Source: Clostridia bacterium (lineage in GTDB: Bacteria > Bacillota > Clostridia > Christensenellales > Borkfalkiaceae). Taken from it: 64,000 nt of DNA. The first letter of the stretch is position 1. Each line of letters opens with the position of its first letter. Of this stretch, positions 15,864 to 23,538 are shown one piece after another. The translations under genes and the position numbers were made by a program. Location of the stretch: positions 1-64,000 of the forward strand of contig JAFQGG010000037.1 in the NCBI GenBank assembly GCA_017415505.1, read 5' to 3'. The notes under the pieces were generated by a model. That model was not told the origin of the DNA. It worked only from the letters and a program-made list of their open reading frames with translations, and ran no database searches.

Positions 15864-18800
15864 TTAAATTTCAAGCATACCTTCGTATACGGTTTTTACG
15901 CTACCCATCAATTCAACGTTTCCGTCCGAATGATAGTTTACCGTCAAATCCCCGCCACGAAGTTTTACCGTGACGTTGGTATCCTTTTCGCAATACCCGC
16001 TAAGCACGGCGGCAACGACCGCGGCGCAAGCACCCGTTCCGCAAGACCAAGTTTCTCCACTACCGCGTTCCCAAACGCGCATTTTCAAAGTAACTTTATT
16101 GACTACGCGGATAAATTCGGTGTTGATTCCCTCGGGGAAGTATTCGCTATTTTCAAACTCGGGTCCTACTTTATCCAACGCAACCGCGTCCACTTTATCG
16201 CAGAATATTACGCAATGGGGATTGCCGACGTTGACGAGGGTGACTTTATACTCTTCACCGCCGATTTTCACGGCTTTGCCAACGATTTTTTCCTCGTTCC
16301 AAACGCAAGGAATCTTCTTACCTTCCAATTCCGCTTTGCCTAAAATTACGCTTGCGGAATTTACCTTTCCGCCAAACGAATACACTTTCACGTCGCATAC
16401 GCCGATTGCCGTTTCGATACGCATTTCATTTTTGCGAACGATTCCCTTCTCGTAAAGATATTTCCCGATACAGCGAATCGCATTCCCGCCCAAGGGCGCT
16501 TCCGTACCGTCTTTATTGAAAATACGAATCTTCGCGTCGGCAATCTCCGAGCGTTCGATAAGCGTAACGCCGTCGCCACCGATCCCGAAATGCGTGGGCA
16601 CGTAGTTCACCGCGATCGATTCGGGGCAGGTGATTTTGCCGTCGCGGTTATCAAATACGATATAGTCGTTTCCGCAAGACTGCATTTTCGTAAAGTTCAG
16701 CTTCAACTTTTCGCTACGCAAATTATTGATATCTACAAGCTCCGTATTATCCTCGGTAAACTTACTTGCAATGATATCCGCAAGCGCGTTCGCCGTATCC
16801 AAAGCGGTGAGCACGGTGATACCGAGCAAAATCGCGTGGTGGTGCAAACGAATGAAGTCGTTGATCGATTCCATGTCCGTCTTACCCGTATATACGATAT
16901 AATCGATTTTCCCTTCATCCATCAATTTAATTACGGAGTCGGTGGCGGAAAGTCTGTCTACGACCGTACAATCGATACCGAGATCGTTAATAACCTGCGC
17001 CGTACCTTTGGTGGCGTACATCGTACAACCCAAATCCCCGAATTTCTTCGCGATCGTCAAAAGATCGAGCTTGTCTTGATCGTTGACGGTCATATACACG
17101 CCGACGGGACGGCGTTCGGAAGGATGACACATCTTAAAGCCCGCGGAAACGAGCCCTTTGAACATAGCCTCTTCGATCGTCTTACCGATACCGAGCACTT
17201 CGCCCGTGGATTTCATTTGCGGTCCGAGTTGCGAGTTCACGTCGTTGAGCTTTTCAAAGCTAAACACGGGCACTTTTACTGCCACGTACGGCGAGGAAGG
17301 ATACAATCCCGTGCCGTAACCGAGCTTTTTCAGCTTTGCCCCTACGATAATCTTCGTAGCCAATTCCACCATGGGCACGCCCGTTACCTTGGAAATATAC
17401 GGAACGGTACGCGACGCGCGAGGATTCACCTCGATCACGTAAAGCTGTCCGCGATAAATAAGATATTGTATATTGATCAAACCCTTCGTTTTCAATTCGA
17501 GCGCGAGTTGCGTGGAAACCTCGATAATCTTTTCAAGCATCGCGTCGTCCAAATTATACGGAGGATATACGGCAATCGAGTCGCCCGAGTGAATACCCGT
17601 GCGTTCTATGTGTTGCATAATACCCGGGATTAACACGTCTTTTCCGTCGGAAATCGCGTCTACTTCCAACTCCGTACCCATAAGGTATTTGTCGCAGAGT
17701 ACCGGATTTTCAATGCCTTGCGCCAAAATAACGTCCATATAACGGCATACGTCCTCTTCCGTGAACGCAATCGTCATGTTTTGACCGCCGATAACGTAGG
17801 AAGGACGAAGCAGTACGGGATATTCCAACTTTTGCGCCGCGGCGAGTGCCTCTTCCTTGGTCATAACCGTAATCGCCTTCGGGCGAGGAATGGAATACTT
17901 TTCAAGCAACGCTTCAAAACGCTCTCTATCTTCCGCTCTATCTACGCTGTCCGCGGAAGTTCCGAGAATACGGATTCCGTGGCTATCGAAATACGAGCAA
18001 AGATTGATAGCCGTTTGACCGCCGAAGGTGATGATTACACCGTAGGGCTTTTCTACGTCGAGTACGTGTTGCACGTCCTCGGGGGTAAGCGGTTCAAAGT
18101 ACAGTCTATCCGCCGTATCGAAGTCGGTGGATACCGTTTCGGGGTTGTTATTGATAATGGCAACCTCGTAGCCAAGCTCTTTTAAGGTCCAAACGCAATG
18201 TACGGACGAATAGTCGAATTCGATACCTTGTCCGATACGGATAGGACCAGAACCGATAACCACGATACGCTTCTTTTTGCTCTTTTCCACGAACGGCTTT
18301 GCCTCGTCGTTGATATAAGGATCGGAAGTGGAATAGAAATAAGGCGTTTTCGCGGGGAACTCCGCCGCACAGGTATCTACCATTTTATAAGCTACTTTTC
18401 TTCTGTAAGGAACTTTTTGTCCGCTGATTGCCGCGATATCTTTATCCAAGTAACCAAGGCGTTTCCCCTCTTCGTAAAGTGCTTTCGTCAACTTCTCTTG
18501 CGCGATTTTTTCTTCGTACGCGATAAGATTCTTGAATTTATTCAAGAACCATCTATCGATTTTGGTGATATTGAACACCTCGTCCACCGAAACGCCTTTT
18601 TTAAGTGCGGCGTAAACGACGAAGATTCTTTCATCCGTCATTTCGGGGAGCTTTGCAAGGAGTTCTTCTTTCGTTGAATGGATAAATTTCTTATAATTCA
18701 TGGTGCTCGTGGAAATTTCCGCTCCGCGCACCGCTTTCATAATCGCCATTTCAAAGGAAGTACCGATCGACATAACCTCGCCCGTCGCCTTCATTCTCGT

Positions 18801-19919
18801 GCCAAGCTCGCGCTTTGCGTACAAGAACTTGTCAAACGGCCACTTGGGCATTTTTACGACGAGATAATCGATCGTAGGCTCGAAACAAGCGTAGGTGTTG
18901 CCCGTTACGTCGTTGACGATTTCGTCGAGCGTATAGCCTAGCGCGATCTTCGAAGTTACCTTTGCAATCGGGAAGCCCGTCGCTTTGGAGGCAAGCGCCG
19001 AGGAACGGCTCACGCGGGGATTCACCTCGATAACCGAATATTCAAACGAATCGGGATTCAACGCAAATTGTACGTTACAGCCACCCTCGATACCAAGTTC
19101 GGTGATAATGGAAAGTGCCGCACCACGAAGCATACTGTATTCTTTATTGGAAAGGGTAACGGCAGGCGCAACGACGATAGAATCCCCCGTGTGAATACCG
19201 ACGGGGTCAACGTTTTCCATGGAACAAACGGTGAGCACGTTGCCCGCGCTGTCGCGCAATACTTCGAACTCAATTTCTTTCCAACCCGCAATATATTTCT
19301 CGATAAGCACCTGCGTAATCGGCGAAAGCATCAAGCCGTTATGCGAAATCAAACGGAGTTCTTCTTCCGTATACGCAACGCCACCGCCCGCACCGCCGAG
19401 CGTATACGCAGGGCGAATGATAACGGGGTAGCCGAGTTTATTAGCAATCGCCACGCACTCGTCCACCGTGTACGCAATATCCGAGGGAACGCAAGGCTGA
19501 TTGATTTTTTCCATCGTTTCCTTGAAAAGTTCTCTATCTTCCGAGCGATCGATTGCGTCCAACTTCGTACCGATCAATTTTACGCCGTGTTGCGCAAGGA
19601 AACCAGATTTTGCAAGTTTGCAACCCATCGTAAGACCCGTTTGACCGCCCAAGGAAGCGAGCAAACTGTCCGGCTTTTCTTTAATTATAATACGCTTTAA
19701 GGTTTCTTCCGTGAGCGGTTCAAGATAAATCTCGTCCGCCAACGCGGAATCGGTCATGATCGTTGCGGGGTTGGAGTTGCAGAGAACGACGTTTACGCCT
19801 TCGCTTTTCATAACGCGACAAGCCTGCGCGCCCGCATAGTCGAATTCGGCAGCCTGTCCGATAACGATAGGACCGGAGCCTATTACCAAAACTTTTTTAA
19901 TATCACTTCTCTTAGGCAT
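15864..19919 (-). CDS. carB-dapF: CarB-DapF fusion: carbamoyl-phosphate synthase large subunit with C-terminal diaminopimelate epimerase
   Basis: One uninterrupted 1351-residue frame. Residues 1 to about 1065 are a complete CarB with two ATP-grasp halves (GSGPIVIGQAAEFDY near 15, GSGPIRIGQGIEFDY near 560, VIEVNPRVSRSSALASK and VIEVNPRASRTVPYISK). The MGS-like allosteric domain follows. After a short linker, residues about 1075-1351 are a full DapF: MQSCGNDYIVFDN, GGNAIRCIG with Cys1150, and ERGSGETWSCGTGACAA with Cys1293, the two catalytic cysteines. It makes carbamoyl phosphate for pyrimidines and arginine and epimerises LL- to meso-diaminopimelate for the wall. The start overlaps carA by 8 bases behind AAGGAG. 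Both halves look active. Confidence 0.93.
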   Translation of the reverse strand: MPKRSDIKKVLVIGSGPIVIGQAAEFDYAGAQACRVMKSEGVNVVLCNSNPATIMTDSALADEIYLEPLTEETLKRIIIKEKPDSLLASLGGQTGLTMGCKLAKSGFLAQHGVKLIGTKLDAIDRSEDRELFKETMEKINQPCVPSDIAYTVDECVAIANKLGYPVIIRPAYTLGGAGGGVAYTEEELRLISHNGLMLSPITQVLIEKYIAGWKEIEFEVLRDSAGNVLTVCSMENVDPVGIHTGDSIVVAPAVTLSNKEYSMLRGAALSIITELGIEGGCNVQFALNPDSFEYSVIEVNPRVSRSSALASKATGFPIAKVTSKIALGYTLDEIVNDVTGNTYACFEPTIDYLVVKMPKWPFDKFLYAKRELGTRMKATGEVMSIGTSFEMAIMKAVRGAEISTSTMNYKKFIHSTKEELLAKLPEMTDERIFVVYAALKKGVSVDEVFNITKIDRWFLNKFKNLIAYEEKIAQEKLTKALYEEGKRLGYLDKDIAAISGQKVPYRRKVAYKMVDTCAAEFPAKTPYFYSTSDPYINDEAKPFVEKSKKKRIVVIGSGPIRIGQGIEFDYSSVHCVWTLKELGYEVAIINNNPETVSTDFDTADRLYFEPLTPEDVQHVLDVEKPYGVIITFGGQTAINLCSYFDSHGIRILGTSADSVDRAEDRERFEALLEKYSIPRPKAITVMTKEEALAAAQKLEYPVLLRPSYVIGGQNMTIAFTEEDVCRYMDVILAQGIENPVLCDKYLMGTELEVDAISDGKDVLIPGIMQHIERTGIHSGDSIAVYPPYNLDDAMLEKIIEVSTQLALELKTKGLINIQYLIYRGQLYVIEVNPRASRTVPYISKVTGVPMVELATKIIVGAKLKKLGYGTGLYPSSPYVAVKVPVFSFEKLNDVNSQLGPQMKSTGEVLGIGKTIEEAMFKGLVSAGFKMCHPSERRPVGVYMTVNDQDKLDLLTIAKKFGDLGCTMYATKGTAQVINDLGIDCTVVDRLSATDSVIKLMDEGKIDYIVYTGKTDMESINDFIRLHHHAILLGITVLTALDTANALADIIASKFTEDNTELVDINNLRSEKLKLNFTKMQSCGNDYIVFDNRDGKITCPESIAVNYVPTHFGIGGDGVTLIERSEIADAKIRIFNKDGTEAPLGGNAIRCIGKYLYEKGIVRKNEMRIETAIGVCDVKVYSFGGKVNSASVILGKAELEGKKIPCVWNEEKIVGKAVKIGGEEYKVTLVNVGNPHCVIFCDKVDAVALDKVGPEFENSEYFPEGINTEFIRVVNKVTLKMRVWERGSGETWSCGTGACAAVVAAVLSGYCEKDTNVTVKLRGGDLTVNYHSDGNVELMGSVKTVYEGMLEI

Positions 19920-20991
19920 TTTCGTTCTCCTTTTTCATGAGCTTAAAGAATTTTTCGTATAAAGGATTTTCTTGCGTTCCCACCGCGCAGGACTCGGGAT
20001 CGAACTGCACCGTAAACGCATCGTAAGCTTCGTAATCAATCCCCTCGCAAGAACCATCGTTTACGTTGACGAAACGTACCGTTCCCTCTTTAATCGAGGA
20101 TGTTACCACCTCATAGCCGTGGTTTTGCGCGGAAATGTATACTCTACCGCATTTCAAGCATTTCACGGGTTGATTGCTACCGCGATGCCCGTATTTTTGT
20201 TTTTCGGTTTTTGCCCCGAACGCGAGCGCAACGAGCATATGCCCAAGCCCCAAACCAAACACGGGGATTTTGCCCAAAATCTTTTTAATCTCTTCCACGA
20301 TTCCCGTATTTTCCGCAGGATTGCCCGGACCGTCGCTAAGCACAACGCCGTCCGCGCCCGTGGAAAGAATTTCCTCCGCCGTGGAAAAAGCGGGCATATT
20401 GATTACGTTAAAACCTTGCGCGTTCAAATTGGCAATCGTAGAATTTTTCGCGCCGAAATTCCAAAGAGCTACCGTCGCCCTCGCGTCGTCCGCTTGGAAA
20501 TACCCCTTTTTATTTTCGGCAACCGCCGCGACTGCGTTTTGGATTTGATAGTTTGCCGTTTCGGAAAACGCCTTTTCGCTCAAAGGTCTATCGCTAATAC
20601 GCGCGTTCATAACCCCTTTTTCTCTCAAAACTTTCGTTAATTGGCGGGTATCCACGCCGTAAACCCCGACGATTCCCCGTTCTTTCAAATAATTATCCAG
20701 CGTGTCTTCGCAACGGAAGTTGGAAGGTTGCTCGCAATACTCGCGTACAACGTACGCGGATACTTGCACTTTACCACTCTCCGCGTCCTGCGGGATTACG
20801 CCGTAGTTCCCGATCAAAGGGAACGTTTGCACGACGATTTGTCCGTAATAGCTCGGGTCGGTGAGCGTTTCCATATATCCGACCATTCCCGTCGAAAATA
20901 CGAGTTCGCCCAAAGCGTCGCCATCCGCACCGAAGCGGTAGCCTTGGTATACGTCGCCGTTTTGTAACGTCAAATACACTTTTTTCTTCAT
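19912..20991 (-). CDS. carA: Carbamoyl-phosphate synthase small subunit with dead glutaminase site
   Basis: 359 residues with the normal CarA N-terminal domain (LTDPSYYGQIVVQTFPLIGNYG region) and class I amidotransferase domain. The nucleophile position in the usual GxCLGHQ motif reads GLGLGHM: Cys is Gly248 (codon GGG at 20250-20248), and the following Gln is Met. In the usual HPE motif the His is Asp331 (QFDPES), while Glu333 is kept. The rest of the domain (SDGPGNP, YGHRGSNQPV, SAQNHGYEV) is intact, so this is not decay by frameshift. By analogy with ammonia-dependent CPS I it probably cannot hydrolyse glutamine and serves a structural role with CarB. Ribosome site GAGG. Confidence 0.92.
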   Translation of the reverse strand: MKKKVYLTLQNGDVYQGYRFGADGDALGELVFSTGMVGYMETLTDPSYYGQIVVQTFPLIGNYGVIPQDAESGKVQVSAYVVREYCEQPSNFRCEDTLDNYLKERGIVGVYGVDTRQLTKVLREKGVMNARISDRPLSEKAFSETANYQIQNAVAAVAENKKGYFQADDARATVALWNFGAKNSTIANLNAQGFNVINMPAFSTAEEILSTGADGVVLSDGPGNPAENTGIVEEIKKILGKIPVFGLGLGHMLVALAFGAKTEKQKYGHRGSNQPVKCLKCGRVYISAQNHGYEVVTSSIKEGTVRFVNVNDGSCEGIDYEAYDAFTVQFDPESCAVGTQENPLYEKFFKLMKKENENA

Positions 20992-21056
20992 ATGCTATCC
21001 TCTATATCGAATTTTATTTTTACCAAAGTATTCGTGTTCGATTCAATGCCTTCGCC

Positions 21057-21086
21057 TAAAAAAAAGACTGATTTTGAAAATCAGTC
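21057..21086 (-). terminator. Attenuator-type terminator ahead of carA
   Basis: On the minus strand GACTGATTTTCAAAATCAGTC (21086-21066) forms a tight stem followed by eight T residues. It lies after the leader ORF and 66 bases before carA. The leader stop codon is inside the 5' arm, so a translating ribosome would prevent the stem. Confidence 0.8.
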
Positions 21087-21203
21087 CCTTTTAAGAAAAT
21101 TTGAATCGTATTTGAAAAAAGGAAAATGAGAATCGTCGCTCATATTCATCATAACTGCGCGATTCGGGGTCTTCAATTTTACGCAAGCAACCGTAAAAAA
21201 CAT
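21081..21203 (-). CDS. Leader peptide of the car operon (putative pyrBI-type attenuator)
   Basis: A 40-codon ORF starts at ATG 21203 with a strong AAGGAGA site six bases away and about 19 bases after the predicted transcription start. Its codons for HFPFF are a U-rich run in the mRNA (complement of 21115-21126), and its UGA stop (21083-21081) sits in the 5' arm of the terminator. E. coli pyrL, the leader of pyrBI, has nearly the same length and places a U-rich FFF-type stretch before its terminator. The peptide itself is probably not functional; the act of translating it is. Confidence 0.7.
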   Translation of the reverse strand: MFFTVACVKLKTPNRAVMMNMSDDSHFPFFKYDSNFLKRD

Positions 21204-21228
21204 TTCCTTCTCCTTTTTGATTTTTAAT

Positions 21229-21257
21229 ATTATAGCACAACGGAAAATTCTTGTCAA
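21229..21257 (-). promoter_or_regulatory. Sigma-A promoter of the car operon
   Basis: TTGACA (21257-21252), 17 bases, TATAAT (21234-21229) on the minus strand; all twelve consensus bases match. Start near 21222, so the leader mRNA contains the 40-codon ORF and the attenuator. Confidence 0.88.
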
Positions 21258-21322
21258 CCTTTCAAACGCTCGTAGCGAGAAATTTTGCAAAATTTTTTTC
21301 TTTATTTATACAATAAATATTT

Positions 21323-22528
21323 TTATACAACGGTAATTGCGGAAGCGGAAAAATTCCCGTCTAAAAACGCAACCGTCAACTCCGCCTCTTTCGCCTGTAA
21401 AATCCCGTTTTCCACCTCGGAAGAAACGGGCATGAGCTTTCCGTCCTCAAAAAGGAGCAATTTGCCCTTTTCCGTCGCGATAGAAACCGAAAGCGTTTCC
21501 ATTTTCACGGCTTCCCCCGTATCGTGCACGGCGCAAATAACGCTTTGTACGTCTACCTTTCGCTCGGAAAATCCTTTTTTAATTCCCTCCGCGCTCGCGA
21601 GCGATTTACAAAGTGCTCGCGCCGTTTGCTTGGAACGAACGCCTTTTACCCGACAAGTCCATAAAGTTCTTTCTTCGTCGCCGTCCAAAGCCAACGCCCG
21701 ACAAATTCTTTGCATAACCTCGCCGAGTATGTAAACGAATTTTTTATACTCCGTATCTTCGCAATCGATACGGTAATTTCCCGCGTTCCCGTTCGCCATA
21801 ATAAAAACGGTATCGTTCGGGGAAGAATTCCCGTCGGCGCAAAGGAGATTCAAAGAATCGCGCGCCACGCTCGATAACGCCTTTTGCAAAACGGGCGAGG
21901 AAATATTTACGTCGGTCGTCAAAAAGCAAAGCGTGGTCGCCATATTCGGACAAACGTTTTTTCCGCCCTTGCATATCGCTCCAATTTTACAGGCGTACCC
22001 GCCCAAATCAAAAGCAAAAGAAAGCTGTTTCACACTTTTATCCGTCGTCATAATCGCGCGGGCGGCGGATAAACTATCTTCGTTTTTTGAACCTAATTTA
22101 CCGACGAGCGATTGTATTCCGCGGGAAAAAGTTTCCAACGACAAACTTTTTCCAACCAACCCCGTGGAGGCAATCAACACCTCTTCCTTGGGGATTTTTG
22201 CGTATTTTTCCACTTCCGCGCAAACGTTTTCGGCAAGCGCCGTACCGCTTTCAAACAAATTGGCAACGCCACTATTGACGACGATTGCGCGCGCAAGCCC
22301 TTTATTTAAGCGTTTTTCCGATACGATAGCAGGTGCTCCGCGCGTTTTTTGCGTAGCGAAAAGACCTGCGATAGAACAGCGTTTTTCCGCAACGATAAGC
22401 GCGAGATCTTCCCGCGAGTCGTCGTTTTGTAAAAAACCGCAACGGATTCCGCCAGCCGAAAAACCGCTCGGCGCACAAACTCCGCCGAGGATTGGAACGA
22501 GTTCTCTATTTATCCCGTTTTTTCGCAT
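21323..22528 (-). CDS. argJ: Arginine biosynthesis protein ArgJ, divergent and short at the C-terminus
   Basis: Ornithine acetyltransferase/N-acetylglutamate synthase family, 401 residues, which recycles the acetyl group in arginine synthesis. GGVCAPSGFSAGGIRCG, ASTGLVG and PNMATTLCFLTTD are recognisable; the last contains the Ala-Thr self-cleavage site with the nucleophile Thr. The protein stops at ASAITVV, where other ArgJ proteins continue for roughly 15 residues (WGCDLTYDYV-like). No frameshifted remainder is visible. The conserved TNDT motif reads PNDT. It may be active but altered. It overlaps nothing and lies 12 bases after the thioesterase gene. Confidence 0.85.
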   Translation of the reverse strand: MRKNGINRELVPILGGVCAPSGFSAGGIRCGFLQNDDSREDLALIVAEKRCSIAGLFATQKTRGAPAIVSEKRLNKGLARAIVVNSGVANLFESGTALAENVCAEVEKYAKIPKEEVLIASTGLVGKSLSLETFSRGIQSLVGKLGSKNEDSLSAARAIMTTDKSVKQLSFAFDLGGYACKIGAICKGGKNVCPNMATTLCFLTTDVNISSPVLQKALSSVARDSLNLLCADGNSSPNDTVFIMANGNAGNYRIDCEDTEYKKFVYILGEVMQRICRALALDGDEERTLWTCRVKGVRSKQTARALCKSLASAEGIKKGFSERKVDVQSVICAVHDTGEAVKMETLSVSIATEKGKLLLFEDGKLMPVSSEVENGILQAKEAELTVAFLDGNFSASAITVV

Positions 22529-22540
22529 AACCCCTCTCCG

Positions 22541-23281
22541 TTATTCTTCAAAAACTATACGCGCGGAAACCACCGTTTCGTTGCGTTCGTTCACCCCTTG
22601 TACGAGATACGCGCCGTCCGCTTTTTTTCTATAAAAACGGAGCGATTCCCCTTCCCTGCATTGTTTGATATAAGAAACGGAAAATTTCAATAAGCGCATT
22701 TTCGCAAGTTCTTCCACGGAAAAACAGTTGAAGCAGTAATCGGCGTAACGCGTATTATTTACGTGCAAATTATGATCGTATTCGGAGTTTGCCACCGTGA
22801 AAGCAAATCGAACTTCGCCCTCTTCCAAAGGAAAAGTCGGAATCTTCCACTGTACGTCCTCTATCGTTTTCGTAGTGTTGTAGGTCGAATAATCCTGTCC
22901 CTCAATCACCTTGGAAGGAAGAATCTTCCCTTTGGAAAGATCGATCAAGCACCAGCGCGAAGAAGCGTTGAGAAGAATTTCCCCCGCGGACGATAAAAAT
23001 TGATATTCGCGCCCAAAAACCGCGTACGAGGGCGGTAAGGGCCAAGTTTTTACCGTTATTATTTCCCCAAGTTTCACGGGGCGAAGAAATTCACAGCAAA
23101 CGTTCGTCACCATAAACGCGTAGCCTTTCGGCTTTATGAATTGATATCCAAAACCCAATTCGTCCGCGCTCGAACACGCCGCTTCTTCCATATACGAAAG
23201 CGCGATCGAGGTCTTTAATTCATCCTTGAAATCCGCTTCGCAATATTTTACTTGAAAACTTCTAATATGCTCGTATTTCAT
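22541..23281 (-). CDS. Acyl-ACP thioesterase
   Basis: 246 residues of the acyl-ACP thioesterase family (FatA/FatB-like double hot-dog). The N-terminal hot-dog has the SYMEEAACSSADELGFG helix. The second has the catalytic stretch HNLHVNNTRYADY with the conserved Asn/His pair. It hydrolyses acyl-ACP to free fatty acid in the cytoplasm; bacterial members are found mainly in Clostridia and lactic bacteria. Only a weak ribosome site is visible before the ATG. It precedes argJ by 12 bases, so the pair is probably co-transcribed although the functions differ. Confidence 0.9.
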   Translation of the reverse strand: MKYEHIRSFQVKYCEADFKDELKTSIALSYMEEAACSSADELGFGYQFIKPKGYAFMVTNVCCEFLRPVKLGEIITVKTWPLPPSYAVFGREYQFLSSAGEILLNASSRWCLIDLSKGKILPSKVIEGQDYSTYNTTKTIEDVQWKIPTFPLEEGEVRFAFTVANSEYDHNLHVNNTRYADYCFNCFSVEELAKMRLLKFSVSYIKQCREGESLRFYRKKADGAYLVQGVNERNETVVSARIVFEE

Positions 23282-23380
23282 AATAATTCTATTATATCCT
23301 TTTTTTGTAAAAAAGTCAAGAACGCACGGTGAAAATTAGAAAAAAAGTAAAAAAAGTACGATTGCGCATATTTTCATGCG

Positions 23381-23437
23381 TTATCTATTTGACAAATAAT
23401 TCTATTTATGATATAATACTATTCGTAGAATAGATAA
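23381..23437 (+). promoter_or_regulatory. Promoter with flanking and overlapping inverted repeats (PadR gene)
   Basis: TTGACA (23389-23394), 17 bases, TATAAT (23412-23417). TTATCTATT (23381-23389) and AATAGATAA (23429-23437) form a perfect 9-base inverted repeat that brackets the promoter. CTATTC-GTA-GAATAG (23419-23433) is a second palindrome across the predicted start. These are likely operators; autoregulation by the PadR protein is inferred. Confidence 0.75.
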
Positions 23438-23538
23438 ATGCTTGAATGCGTTTATTTTCAAGGTTTTCTATCAGACAAAGTTTTTGTTTTTTGCCGAGAA
23501 TTTTGTCTGACAAAACTAAAAATACATCGGAGGAAATC

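Noticed and set aside
15864..19919. CarB-DapF as a sequencing error that removed a stop codon
   Set aside because: The linker is in frame with no stop or ribosome site near the junction, and both domains are complete and well conserved. A fusion is the simpler reading, though reads were not available.
21081..21290. 69-codon ORF starting at 21290 upstream of carA
   Set aside because: Its first 29 codons lie upstream of the promoter start site; the 40-codon ORF from 21203 with a strong ribosome site is preferred.
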